In this document: in pieces, positions 22,101 through 29,919 of the stretch | How the letters are laid out: each line of letters opens with the position of its first letter | Position numbering within the stretch: the stretch's first letter is position 1 | Assembly: GCF_900106535.1 (NCBI RefSeq) | Contig: NZ_FNOH01000010.1 | Span: 124,001-188,000, forward strand | DNA length: 64,000 nt | Direction: 5' to 3' | Source of the DNA: Myxococcus xanthus | Lineage (GTDB): Bacteria > Myxococcota > Myxococcia > Myxococcales > Myxococcaceae | Notes under the pieces: model-generated | Databases searched by the model: none | What the model was told of the DNA's origin: nothing | Seen by the model: only the letters and a program-made list of their open reading frames with translations | Position numbers and translations under genes: made by a program

Positions 22101-24215
22101 CACCAGGCTCTCCCACGCGGCCTGCGCGCGGTAGATGCGGGCCAGCGCGCGCAGCGCCGGGAAGTAGCTGGGCGCCAGCATCAGCGCCTCGTTGTACGAA
22201 GCGATGGCCTCGTTGTCCTGGTTCAGCCGCTGCTCGTACAGCTCGCCAATCTTGTAGATGAGCGCGGCGGCCTGCTCGGTGGAGGCGGAGCTCTCCGACT
22301 CCGCCCGGTACATGTCCACCAGCTTCTCCCACCGGCCATCCTGCGCGTACAGCCGGCCCAGCGCCTTGAGCGCGGGGAGATAGGACGGGGACAGCGCCAG
22401 CACGCGCTCATACGCGGAGATGGCGCCCGCGCGGTCCTTGAGGTTCTCGTCGAGAATCTCCGCGTTGCGGTGCAGCAGCGACAGCACCTGCTTGGTGTCA
22501 CCCGCGAGCGACGCCTCCAGGTCGTGCGTCTCCAGCAGCTCACGGAAGCGACTGGCCCGCTCATAGAGCCGCGCGAGGTTGCGGATGGTGGGCAGGTGGT
22601 CCGACGCAAGGTCGAGGATGCGCTTCATGCACTCGATGGCGTGGTCCAGGTCGCCCAGGCGGTCCTCGTACACCACCGCCATCTTGTTCAACGTGGTGAT
22701 GAGCTGATCCCGGTCGCTTGTCTGGAGCAGGTCCTGCTCATACATCGCCACCAGCTCCGCGAAGCGGCCCTGGCGCTCGTAGAGGCGCGTGAGGGCCTTC
22801 TGCGCGGGGAGGTAGCCCGGCTGCAACTGGAGGCAGGCGTTGTAGCGGGAGATGGCGTCCTCCTGCCGTCCCAGCCGCTCCTCCAGGATTTCGGCCGCCT
22901 TGTACATGCGCGCGGCCTTCTGCTTCGCGTCCTCGGCGGCGGCGACCTCCGCGTCGAAGACGGCGACCAGCCGCTCCCAGTCCTGCATGCGGTAGTACAG
23001 CTTGCCCAGGCCCGCCAGCGCGGCCGCGTGGCCGGGAATGCGGGCGACAATGGCCTGATACCGCGCCGCCGCGTCCGACTCGCGCTTGAGGACCTCCTCG
23101 TACAGCGCCGCCAGCCGGAGGTTGGTGGCCACCAGCTCGCTCTCGTCGTTGAGCGAACCCACGCGTGCCAGCAGCACGTCCGACAGCTCCTCGAAGCGGC
23201 CTTGCGTCTCGTAGATTCCGGCCAGCTCGCTCAGCACCAGCGGCTCGTTGGGGGACACCTGCCGCGCGGCGAGCAGCGCGGCCAACGCGTCGTCCTTGCG
23301 GTCGTTGCGCTCGTAGACCTTGGCGATCTGCAGGTACGCGGGCGCCGCCTGCGCGCCCAGCGCGGCCGCCTCCGCCCCCAGCGCGGCGAGCAGCTCATCC
23401 ACGCGGCCTTCGCGCTCGGCCAGCCGCTTCATGGCAGCCAGGAGCTGGAGGTCCGACCGGTCCAGCGCGAAGGCCTCGCGGAACAGGGCCGCGGCGCCTT
23501 CCTTCTGCTTCAGCCGCTCCTCCAGCAGCAGGCCCGCGGCGGTGAGGTAGTGCGCGCGCAGCGAAGGCTGCTGCACGGTGGCGGCGATCAGCCGGTACAC
23601 CTCCACCAGCGCAAGTGCGTCGTTGCGCGCGGCGTAGACGGACTCGAGCTGGGTGAGGACGACGACGTCCGTGGGCCGGCGCTCCAGGCACTGCTTCAGG
23701 CACGCGGCGGACTCCTCGTCCCGCGACAGGCGCTCCTGGAGGATGATGCCCTTCTCGAAGAGCAGCGCGGCCTGGTGGCGCGCGTCGTCGGTGGCCGCCA
23801 GCTCCGCGTCGATCAACTGGAGCACCATCTGCCAGTTGCCCACGTCCGCGAAGAGCCGGCGGGCGGCGCGGATGTTGACGAGGTAGCGCGGCGCCAGCTT
23901 GTACGCGTTCTGGAACGCCACCGCGGCGTTGCGCGGATTCTTGAGCGGCTCCTCCCAGAGCAGGCCCACCTCGTGGAAGAGCAACGCCGCCGTGTGGGGC
24001 TCCGCGGTGCTGAGGGCCTTGGCCTCGCGCTCCAGGGATGCGATGCGCTCGCGCGCTTCATCCTCGGCGCGGGTGTTGGCGGCAGTCGAGGGGGCGGTGG
24101 TCGCGGCCTGGGCCTGCGTCTCCGTGACCGGAGCATTCGGGCTCGCGGGCGCGCCAGACACAGGCAGGGGGGCCACGGGAACAGTGGTCCTCGGGACGTC
24201 GTTGCGCTCGCTCAT
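19137..24215 (-). CDS. Giant tetratricopeptide-repeat protein (1692 residues)
   Basis: After an unstructured Ala/Pro/Thr-rich N-terminus (about 60 residues), roughly 1300 residues are made of consecutive TPR units with the usual W/LG/Y/A/P spacing, such as AISRYNACLQLQPGYLPAQKALTRLYERQGRFAELV. Every repeat is close to 34-40 residues. The last 350 residues form a different, globular region (from about AFYMEARTRLAQEAREALT to the C-terminus) with no motif I recognise. There is no signal peptide or membrane segment, so it is likely a cytoplasmic scaffold. Large TPR proteins of this kind are common in myxobacteria. ATG 24215 (MSERNDVP) is chosen because the longer frame upstream runs into the acetyltransferase coding region on the same strand. 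Confidence 0.88.
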   Translation of the reverse strand: MSERNDVPRTTVPVAPLPVSGAPASPNAPVTETQAQAATTAPSTAANTRAEDEARERIASLEREAKALSTAEPHTAALLFHEVGLLWEEPLKNPRNAAVAFQNAYKLAPRYLVNIRAARRLFADVGNWQMVLQLIDAELAATDDARHQAALLFEKGIILQERLSRDEESAACLKQCLERRPTDVVVLTQLESVYAARNDALALVEVYRLIAATVQQPSLRAHYLTAAGLLLEERLKQKEGAAALFREAFALDRSDLQLLAAMKRLAEREGRVDELLAALGAEAAALGAQAAPAYLQIAKVYERNDRKDDALAALLAARQVSPNEPLVLSELAGIYETQGRFEELSDVLLARVGSLNDESELVATNLRLAALYEEVLKRESDAAARYQAIVARIPGHAAALAGLGKLYYRMQDWERLVAVFDAEVAAAEDAKQKAARMYKAAEILEERLGRQEDAISRYNACLQLQPGYLPAQKALTRLYERQGRFAELVAMYEQDLLQTSDRDQLITTLNKMAVVYEDRLGDLDHAIECMKRILDLASDHLPTIRNLARLYERASRFRELLETHDLEASLAGDTKQVLSLLHRNAEILDENLKDRAGAISAYERVLALSPSYLPALKALGRLYAQDGRWEKLVDMYRAESESSASTEQAAALIYKIGELYEQRLNQDNEAIASYNEALMLAPSYFPALRALARIYRAQAAWESLVEVLRAEAANRTDPLERANALYQAAAIWEEQLLRPELAIDTYQEVLRLTPGHAATLRALERLYLAQDNVKELVGILDRETQVGSTSAAKVTAYLKLARLYLDRFQEPSRAAQCCEAVLALDAGNLTALTLLERIRASDRPRRAELRQRIADRVNDPRLAMALRLSAAVDLDKSPAEGTLEAYKRAFDADPGDARLAFVLERGLRQAGDAAGLARLYTMRLASAQDADEALEMLLRTAELADTRFNDLERAAALYRQALELQPQCLPAMQGARRVALKRGDFAGARAALEAEARVSRDPRGAIEALIGAAKLAVGRLNDADGATALYRQALEKDPLHAGAQAGLEELLAQRGGSADLAALQERRAEAKLAQRDGLAAATAFVSAARLHHTALNDRARALALLEKALSAQPGHPEALELRGALLLEAQQYPEAAAMLSQRVQLGGDPRVLAQFHMTLGNLYASHLNDPSRAAAHYQTVLATLPRHLEALERLAGLHTQARNWAGAVDCLHKLLQQELPPEPRARFTLELARTYDEGLGDAGAATPLYRRALELSPGNPALVDRLVVLYERARNLPELAQLLEAQATGQLAVEPKRAATLRMRAGDLYAGPLSEPARATALYRQVVDGDGTNLQARAVLAELYARDSSSVPMAIEEHRQILRQDPTRVDSLHALFKLWEGLKQLDKAFCAAAALHFLRSANEVELAFYMEARTRLAQEAREALTQTDVDSVLMHPGARGPLLEVLRAMGEHLEKVYPPNFEIVGVNPKADRLKPDSAVYKAIRAVAQVFGVETFEAYQARRGLTVLETTEPMSVCIGQDVVRRFNAREQKFLLGRAALGLLNKTAVLEKLSQGETADLFGSAVRLHAPQFSALGRRNDESVKQLKRAFPRKALKALESPAMSLGDAQKVDLAPWLEALDYSADRAGLLMCGDVAVGLGMVLREDPNFAGARLDTPEPMIQAVREGERLRTILAWTFTDDFFRLRQRLGLGL

Positions 24216-24379
24216 GGAAAGCCGGCTCCGAATGGCCAATACGGGGGAGGAGAGACTGGCCGTCGCCGGTCGTAACATGCGCTTGGGCGGTCCCTCAACT
24301 TCCCGTCTTTCCTGACGATTTGGGTGCCAGCCACCCCAGGGGACGGACAGGCGAACCCTGCTTTGGAGCAACGCGGCGC

Positions 24380-24931
24380 CTACTTCCGCCGAGCACGCCA
24401 CTCGTCGCGGCTCTGCCCCCAGCGGTCGACGCGGAGCATGTCGTGCGGCGGTGGCAGGTGTGCCTGTCCCAGCACGCGCGACCCCAGCCGGAGCGCGACC
24501 TGCTGGGACGGGGTGTTCTCTGGCACGATGCAGTGGATGACGTCGGTCCAGCCGAGGTGGTCGAAGGCCCAGTCCATGGTCGCCGCCGTCGCCTCCGTGG
24601 CGTAGCCCCGGCCCCAGTACTCGCGGAGCAGGCCCCAGCCAATCTCCGTTCCTGGCCAGCCCTCCGGCTGCCACGGGCCCACTCGCCCCACCCACGCGCC
24701 CGTGGACTTCTCCAGCACGGAGAACATCGCGAAGCCCTGGAGCGACCACGAGCCCGCCATCACACACAGGGTGCGCCACGCCATCGCGCGCGGCTGGACC
24801 CCTCCGATGAAACGCGCCGACTCCGGGTCGGCCGATAGCGCCGCGAAGCCATCCAGGTCCTCGGCCAGGGGCGGCCGGAGGATGAGACGCTGTGTTTCGA
24901 GTACGGGGCCATTGCTTGCCAGGTGAGACAT
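24380..24931 (-). CDS. GNAT-family N-acetyltransferase (RimJ/RimL type)
   Basis: The 183-residue protein has the RimJ/RimL-type GNAT fold: the start LETQRLILRPPLAEDLDGFA, the VGPWQPEGWPGTEIGWGLLREYWGRGYATEAT segment with the acetyl-CoA-binding (Q/R)-x-x-G-x-(G/A) loop (YWGRGYA), and IHCIVPENTPSQQVALRLG. It probably acetylates an N-terminal amine or a small molecule in the cytoplasm. ATG 24931 has AAAGG at 8 bases; the in-frame ATG at 24955 is the alternative. It is upstream of the TPR gene on the same strand with 164 bases between; no terminator is evident there. Confidence 0.88.
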   Translation of the reverse strand: MSHLASNGPVLETQRLILRPPLAEDLDGFAALSADPESARFIGGVQPRAMAWRTLCVMAGSWSLQGFAMFSVLEKSTGAWVGRVGPWQPEGWPGTEIGWGLLREYWGRGYATEATAATMDWAFDHLGWTDVIHCIVPENTPSQQVALRLGSRVLGQAHLPPPHDMLRVDRWGQSRDEWRARRK

Positions 24932-25030
24932 TTCAAGCGCCTTTGTGTTTGGCATTGAGTTCGAACCGCCAGCCGGCCGCGAATGAATCCGACTGGCGGG
25001 AACGACCGCGTCATGCGGCTCCTCTGACGT

Positions 25031-27175
25031 CTACCAGATGCGGACGCGCTGCTCGGGAGTCAGGAACAGCGTCTGCCCGGGCTTGACATCGAACGCGCCA
25101 TACCAGGCATCGAGGTTGCGAACGGTGGCGGTGCGGTACGGGCCCGGCGCGTGGCCGTCCGTCATGATGATGCGGCGCAGGTACGGCTCGCGGTACTTGG
25201 CGCGCCATACCTGGCCGAAGCCGAGGAAGAAGCGCTGGTCACCGGTGTAGCTGTCGATGACAGGCGCGGGCTTGCCGCCCAGGGAGAGCTGGTAGGCGTC
25301 ATAGGCCACCGCCACCCCCGCCATGTCCGCGATGTTCTCACCCAGCGTCAGCTCGCCATTCACAGACAGGTCCGGCAGCGGGCGGTAGTCGTTGTACTGG
25401 GCCGCCAGGGCCTTCCCCGCGGCCTGGAACTTCGCTTCGTCCTCCTTCGTCCACCAGTTCTCCAGCTTGCCGCGCGCGTCGAACTTGGCGCCCACGTCGT
25501 CGAAGCTGTGGACGATTTCGTGACCGATGACCGCGCCGATGCCGCCGTAGTTGACGGCCGGGTCCGCGTTCGCGTCGAAGAAGGGCGGCTGCAGGATGGC
25601 GGCCGGGAAGATGATGGAGTTCTGCTGCGGTGAGTTCAGCGCGTTCACCAACTGCGGGACCATGTACCACTCCTTCCGGTCCACGGGCTGACCCAGCTTG
25701 GCGACGTTGCGCTGGTACTCGAAGCGGACGGCGCGCTCGGCGTTGCCGTAGGCGTCACCGGCCACGATGTCGAGCCCCGAGTAGTCACGCCACTTCTCCG
25801 GGTGGCCGATGCTTGCCTGGAGCGTGCCCACCTTCTCCTTGGCGCGGGTCCGCGTCTCGGGCGACATCCACGTCAGCGCGTCGATGCGCTTCTCGAACGC
25901 GGTGATGATGTTGCGGACCATGGCCTCCGCTTCCGCCTTCACCTCCGGCGGGAAGTACTTCGCGACGTAGAGCTTGCCCACCGCCTCGCCCATGGAGAGG
26001 TTGGTGGCGTCCACGCCACGCTTCCAGCGCTCCTTCTGGGCGGGCGTTCCGCTCAGCGTCTTGCCGTTGAAGGCGAAGCTCTCGTCGACGAAGGCCTTGG
26101 GCAGGTACGGGGCCGCGCGAGCCACCGCGTGGAAGGCCAGGTAATCCTTCCACGCCTGCAGGGGCTCGCTCTGGGCGAGCTTCGACAGGGCCGTCAGCGC
26201 GCTCGGCTGCCAGACGATGACCTGCTCCTGCGTGCCCAGGCCCGCGGCGTCGAAGAACTCCTTCCAGGCGAGGCCGGGCGCGCGCTTCACGAACTCCGCG
26301 CGCGGCCAGGGGTTGTTCGCCTTGGAGATGTCCCGCGTGTCGACCTGCGACACGTGCGCCTGGGCCATCTTTCGCTCCAGGGCGAAGACGCGGCCCGCGC
26401 GGGCCTCCACGTCATCGAAGCCGGCCAGCTTCAGCATGGCCGCGATGTGCGCCTGGTAGCTCTTGCGCAGCTCCGTGAAGCGCGGGTTGTCGACCAGGTA
26501 GTAGTCCCGGTCGGGCAGCCACAGGCCGCCTTGCAGCAGGTAGGGGGCGTAGCGCGACGGCTCGTTCAGGTCCTCGGCCACCCAGAGGCCGAAGAGCCGG
26601 TCCGTGGTGACGTCGCCCATGTTGAGCGCGTCCACGTCCGCGCGGAGGGTGGCGCCCAGCACCGTGGCCAGTTGCTTGCGCTGCCCGATGGCGGCGATGC
26701 GCTCCAGCTCCGGCTTGAGCGGCGCCACGCCCTTGGCCTCGATGGCCGCCTCATCCATGAAGCTGGCGAAGATGTCGCCCACCTTCCGGGCTTCGCTGCC
26801 CTCGGGGGCCTGGCGCTGCTCCTCGATGAGCTCGCGGTTGCGCTGGTCCGCCTGCTCCGCCAGCGTGGTGAACATGTTGTAGCTGGAGCGGTCCGGCGGA
26901 ATCTCCGTCCGCTTCACCCAGGTGCCGTTGGCGAAGCCGTAGAAGTCGTTGCCCGGCACGATGTCGCGGTCCATGCCGGGGGTATCGAAGCCGAAGGTCC
27001 CATACGTGGGCTTCGGCTTGGACGCGGGGGCCTCGGCGGGCGCCGTGGCGACAGGCGCGGGCGGTTCTGCTTTCTCCGCGGAGGTGGAAGACGCGCAGGA
27101 GGTGAGCAGCGCAGTGGTGCACGCGGAGACCAGCACATGCCTGGCGCCGGGGAAACGTCGATGGGGATGTGTCAA
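25031..27175 (-). CDS. pepO: M13-family zinc metallopeptidase, lipoprotein (PepO-like)
   Basis: This neprilysin-like endopeptidase of 714 residues has the zinc motif HEIVH at about residues 551-555 and the third ligand in GENIADMAGV near residue 610. MVPQLVNALNSPQQNSIIFPAAILQPPFF is the family substrate-binding region. The start is inferred to be TTG 27175: AGGAG lies 7 bases upstream, and it gives a signal peptide ending in the lipobox LLTSC. The longer ATG frame (to 27274) has no ribosome binding site and no signal. The mature lipoprotein begins with a Pro/Ala-rich linker. It likely degrades short peptides in the cell envelope. It is divergent from the DUF4136 gene. Confidence 0.92.
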   Translation of the reverse strand: MTHPHRRFPGARHVLVSACTTALLTSCASSTSAEKAEPPAPVATAPAEAPASKPKPTYGTFGFDTPGMDRDIVPGNDFYGFANGTWVKRTEIPPDRSSYNMFTTLAEQADQRNRELIEEQRQAPEGSEARKVGDIFASFMDEAAIEAKGVAPLKPELERIAAIGQRKQLATVLGATLRADVDALNMGDVTTDRLFGLWVAEDLNEPSRYAPYLLQGGLWLPDRDYYLVDNPRFTELRKSYQAHIAAMLKLAGFDDVEARAGRVFALERKMAQAHVSQVDTRDISKANNPWPRAEFVKRAPGLAWKEFFDAAGLGTQEQVIVWQPSALTALSKLAQSEPLQAWKDYLAFHAVARAAPYLPKAFVDESFAFNGKTLSGTPAQKERWKRGVDATNLSMGEAVGKLYVAKYFPPEVKAEAEAMVRNIITAFEKRIDALTWMSPETRTRAKEKVGTLQASIGHPEKWRDYSGLDIVAGDAYGNAERAVRFEYQRNVAKLGQPVDRKEWYMVPQLVNALNSPQQNSIIFPAAILQPPFFDANADPAVNYGGIGAVIGHEIVHSFDDVGAKFDARGKLENWWTKEDEAKFQAAGKALAAQYNDYRPLPDLSVNGELTLGENIADMAGVAVAYDAYQLSLGGKPAPVIDSYTGDQRFFLGFGQVWRAKYREPYLRRIIMTDGHAPGPYRTATVRNLDAWYGAFDVKPGQTLFLTPEQRVRIW

Positions 27176-27420
27176 GGATTGCTCCTGAAACAGGGGACTG
27201 CGAGCCGAAAACCGGGGATATAGACGGTCCGGCGTGCGAAGGCGCGGACCGAACAGCGGATTCGGCGGTTTCATCCCGAGCGGGCGGACCTTTCGCCCGG
27301 CCCGGCTCCGCCACAGTCGCCGAACGGCCGGGCCATACCCGAGGGGCGCGTGACGGACGCCTAGGTTTGCAGGGAGCCGGGGCCGCGATGTGTCCGCGCC
27401 CCGACATCCAGGAGGCTCCC

Positions 27421-28026
27421 ATGCGGCTGTTGTTCCGAATCACCCCCGTGCTGTTGGGGCTGGCGCTGGCGGCCTGCTCGGGCATCCGCGTCAACACCAA
27501 CTATGACCCCACGGCCGTCGAGCGCATCGATGACTTCCGCCGGTACGCCTGGCTGCCGCAGCCCCAGGGCAAGGACGCCCGCGTCTACAATGACATCATT
27601 GACGTGCGCGTGCGCATGGCGGTGGACCAGGAGCTGAAGGCCCGTGGCTACCAGAGGGTGGACATGAGCGAGGACCCGGACTTTCTCGTGGGGTGGCAGG
27701 GCGCCATCAACACCAAGGTGTCTGTCGACACGGTGGACTCCTTCTATGGCTACCCCTGGGGCCCATACTGGAGCCCCTGGAGTTCCTTCTACGGACCCTA
27801 CGGCTATCCGTACGGGATGGGGGGCCCGCGCACCTATGTCCGCGAATACGACGTGGGCACGCTCATCCTCGACGGCGTGGATGCCCGGGAGCAGCGGCTG
27901 GTCTGGCGCGGCACGGCCCAGGCGGAGCTCCACCGCAACCTGTCGCCCGATGCACTCCAGAAGAAGATCAACGACGCCGTGCACAAGATGCTGTCGCGCT
28001 TCCCGCCCCGCCCGGAAGCGTCCTGA
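27421..28026 (+). CDS. DUF4136 lipoprotein
   Basis: The 201-residue protein has a signal with lipobox LAAC, then the DUF4136 pattern: the start IRVNTNYDP followed by FRRYAWLP, and the late LILDGVDAREQRLVWRGTAQAEL, LSPDALQKKINDAVHKMLSRFPP. Between them lies an aromatic Gly/Tyr/Trp/Pro-rich stretch (YGYPWGPYWSPWSSFYGPYG), as in many family members. These are outer-membrane or periplasmic lipoproteins of unknown role. AGGAGG at 27410 decides the ATG at 27421. The 245-base divergent gap to the peptidase (27176-27420) shows no motif I would name. Confidence 0.9.
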   Translation: MRLLFRITPVLLGLALAACSGIRVNTNYDPTAVERIDDFRRYAWLPQPQGKDARVYNDIIDVRVRMAVDQELKARGYQRVDMSEDPDFLVGWQGAINTKVSVDTVDSFYGYPWGPYWSPWSSFYGPYGYPYGMGGPRTYVREYDVGTLILDGVDAREQRLVWRGTAQAELHRNLSPDALQKKINDAVHKMLSRFPPRPEAS

Positions 28027-28087
28027 GCCGGCCAGGCAGCCGCTTCCTCGCGTTTTCGGTTGCGAGCCCTCATGTCGGCCGCCAGTA

Positions 28088-28104
28088 TTAGACCAGTGGT
28101 CCAA
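28088..28104 (+). promoter_or_regulatory. Candidate TetR operator before the Rieske gene
   Basis: TTAGACCAGTGGTCCAA is a 17-base near-perfect palindrome (7 of 8 pairs around a central G). The core GACCA-G-TGGTC resembles the TAGACC...GGTCTA-like sites of many TetR regulators. It lies 24 bases before the ATG of the Rieske gene, which is followed by a tetR-type gene in the same unit. A further half-site-like ATCGGTCC follows at 28108. Confidence 0.6.
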
Positions 28105-28128
28105 CCATCGGTCCAGGCTGGGTGTTCG

Positions 28129-29121
28129 ATGAACGAGGCGACAGGCTCGAAGCACGCCGAGCAGTGGGCGGCGCATTGGTACGCGGTGGCGCGGTCACCG
28201 GCGCTCGGGACAGGACGGCCCTTGGGAATCCAGCGCCTGGGGCGGCGGCTCGTGCTCTGGCGGGACGCCGCGGGCGAGGCCCACTGCGCGGATGCGGCCT
28301 GTCCCCACCGGGGCGCGGACCTTGGGCTCGGACGCGTGCGGCAGGGGGCGCTCGAATGCCCCTACCACGGCTTCCGTTACGGCGGTGGCGGCGCCTGTCT
28401 GGCCATGCCCTGTGAGGGGCCTGACGCGAAGCCCTCGCGAGGCCTCGCGCTGCGCATGCATCCGGTGCGAGAGGCGCATGGGTTCATCTGGGCATGGCTG
28501 GGGGGCAGGGCGCCCGCGTCCCTTCCCGCGTTGCCCTGGCTCGCGGACGCGCCGGAACCTGATTCGAGCAGCGCCGCGGTGGAGGAGGTCTGGAACGCAC
28601 GCTTCACCCGGGTCATGGAGGGGATGATGGACCTCCATCACTTTCCCTTCGCGCACCGGCGTTATGTCCCGCCGGGCTACACGCGGTTGGACCCCTATGA
28701 GGTCCACGTGGACGCAGGGGCTATTCGCACCGTCGGCTGGCTGCGCAAGGAGACACGTCCGCCTGGGACGGGGTTCCGTTTCGCCATCGACGTGGGCTAC
28801 CCGGGCGTCCTCCACCTGCGCTTCACGCCCCGGCTGGTCGCCGCCGTCGTCTGCACGCCCGTGGATGCCGAGCACACGTGGATCGCGGCGCGCTTCCACC
28901 AGCAATACGTCCGGCTGCCAGGGCTCCGGTGGCTCGCTGCCCGGCTGGCGATTGCGTTCGAGTTCCGCTTCATCCAGCCGGACGACTACCGGATGGTCCG
29001 CTCCAGCCTGCCTCGCTCCGGTGCGCTGACTCACGGCACGCTCATTCGGGCGGACCGCGCCATCGTCGCGTGGCATGAGCTGCATCGCGCGGCGCTCGGC
29101 GACACTCCTGGCGCATCCTGA
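28129..29121 (+). CDS. Rieske-type non-heme iron oxygenase
   Basis: The 330-residue protein has an N-terminal Rieske [2Fe-2S] domain with CPH (58-60) and CPYH (77-80), and a C-terminal catalytic domain whose MEGMMDLHHFPFAH supplies the mononuclear iron ligands (D-x2-H-x4-H pattern). It therefore resembles the alpha subunit of ring-hydroxylating or Rieske monooxygenases (PaO/VanA type). A separate reductase is not encoded nearby. The substrate is unknown. It forms a two-gene unit with the TetR regulator 17 bases downstream, and a palindrome stands before the gene, which suggests autoregulated, ligand-induced expression. ATG 28129 lacks a clear Shine-Dalgarno. Confidence 0.88.
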   Translation: MNEATGSKHAEQWAAHWYAVARSPALGTGRPLGIQRLGRRLVLWRDAAGEAHCADAACPHRGADLGLGRVRQGALECPYHGFRYGGGGACLAMPCEGPDAKPSRGLALRMHPVREAHGFIWAWLGGRAPASLPALPWLADAPEPDSSSAAVEEVWNARFTRVMEGMMDLHHFPFAHRRYVPPGYTRLDPYEVHVDAGAIRTVGWLRKETRPPGTGFRFAIDVGYPGVLHLRFTPRLVAAVVCTPVDAEHTWIAARFHQQYVRLPGLRWLAARLAIAFEFRFIQPDDYRMVRSSLPRSGALTHGTLIRADRAIVAWHELHRAALGDTPGAS

Positions 29122-29138
29122 TAGAAGCGCTGCGTCCG

Positions 29139-29789
29139 ATGCCCCGTCCCCGCGCCAGCAGGCTCGACCCCGAGCGCAGACAGACACTCCTCGCCGTGGC
29201 CGCGGAGGAGTTCGCGGAGCACGGCTTCGATGGGGCCTCCTACAACCGCATCCTGGAGCGCGCGGGCTTCTCGAAGGGGGTCGCGTACTACTACTTCGAG
29301 GGCAAGGACGACCTTTATGCCGCCGTGCTGGCCCTCACGTTGGACACGCTGGCGCAGCGATTCGGGGCCTGGCATCGGCCCGCGGACGCGGACGGCTTCT
29401 GGCGCACCCTGCGTGAGCGGTACTTCGCGCTGACGACGCACATCGTGAACGACGAGCGCTCGGCCCGGCTTCTCCGAAGCATGTCGCAGGCGCGCACCCA
29501 TCCGAAGCTTCAGGCGGCGTGGCTGCGCTTCGAAGGGCCGCTGGTGGCGTGGTTCCAGCGCGTCCTGGCGGACGGGCGCGCGCTGGGCGCGGTGCGTGGC
29601 GATGTGCCGGAGTCCCTGCTGCTGACGTCCCTCATGGGTATCGGACAGGTCACGGATGGGTGGCTGCTCGAACAGTGGGCGCACAGCGGCGTGCCGGCGC
29701 TCCAGCGCGGGGCGGAGCAGGTGTTCTCCCTCTTCGAGGACCTGCTGGTCCCCAGGCCCGTGGGCCCGCCTCCCGCGAAGCGGCGCTGA
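29139..29789 (+). CDS. TetR-family transcriptional regulator
   Basis: The 216-residue protein has the TetR N-terminal helix-turn-helix (about 12-58: LLAVAAEEFAEHGFDGASYNRILERAGFSKGVAYYYFEGKDDLYAAVL) and a variable C-terminal ligand-binding helical domain ending in a basic PPAKRR tail. It is probably co-transcribed with the Rieske gene and likely represses it through the palindrome at 28088; the ligand is unknown. Binding to that site is inference from neighbourhood. Confidence 0.9.
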   Translation: MPRPRASRLDPERRQTLLAVAAEEFAEHGFDGASYNRILERAGFSKGVAYYYFEGKDDLYAAVLALTLDTLAQRFGAWHRPADADGFWRTLRERYFALTTHIVNDERSARLLRSMSQARTHPKLQAAWLRFEGPLVAWFQRVLADGRALGAVRGDVPESLLLTSLMGIGQVTDGWLLEQWAHSGVPALQRGAEQVFSLFEDLLVPRPVGPPPAKRR

Positions 29790-29919
29790 GGCGGACCCTG
29801 GCGCGGGCAGGGCGTCTCAGTAGGCGCGGGCCCGGTTCGCGCAGGACCCCTGGACGCCGCGGCAGAGCCGGATGCGAAACCTGTTCCCCTGGCGGGCGGG
29901 GCCGTCAATCATCTGGCGC

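Noticed and set aside
21948-24275. 775-codon plus-strand frame over the TPR gene
   Set aside because: Its periodicity is the mirror of the TPR repeats on the minus strand.
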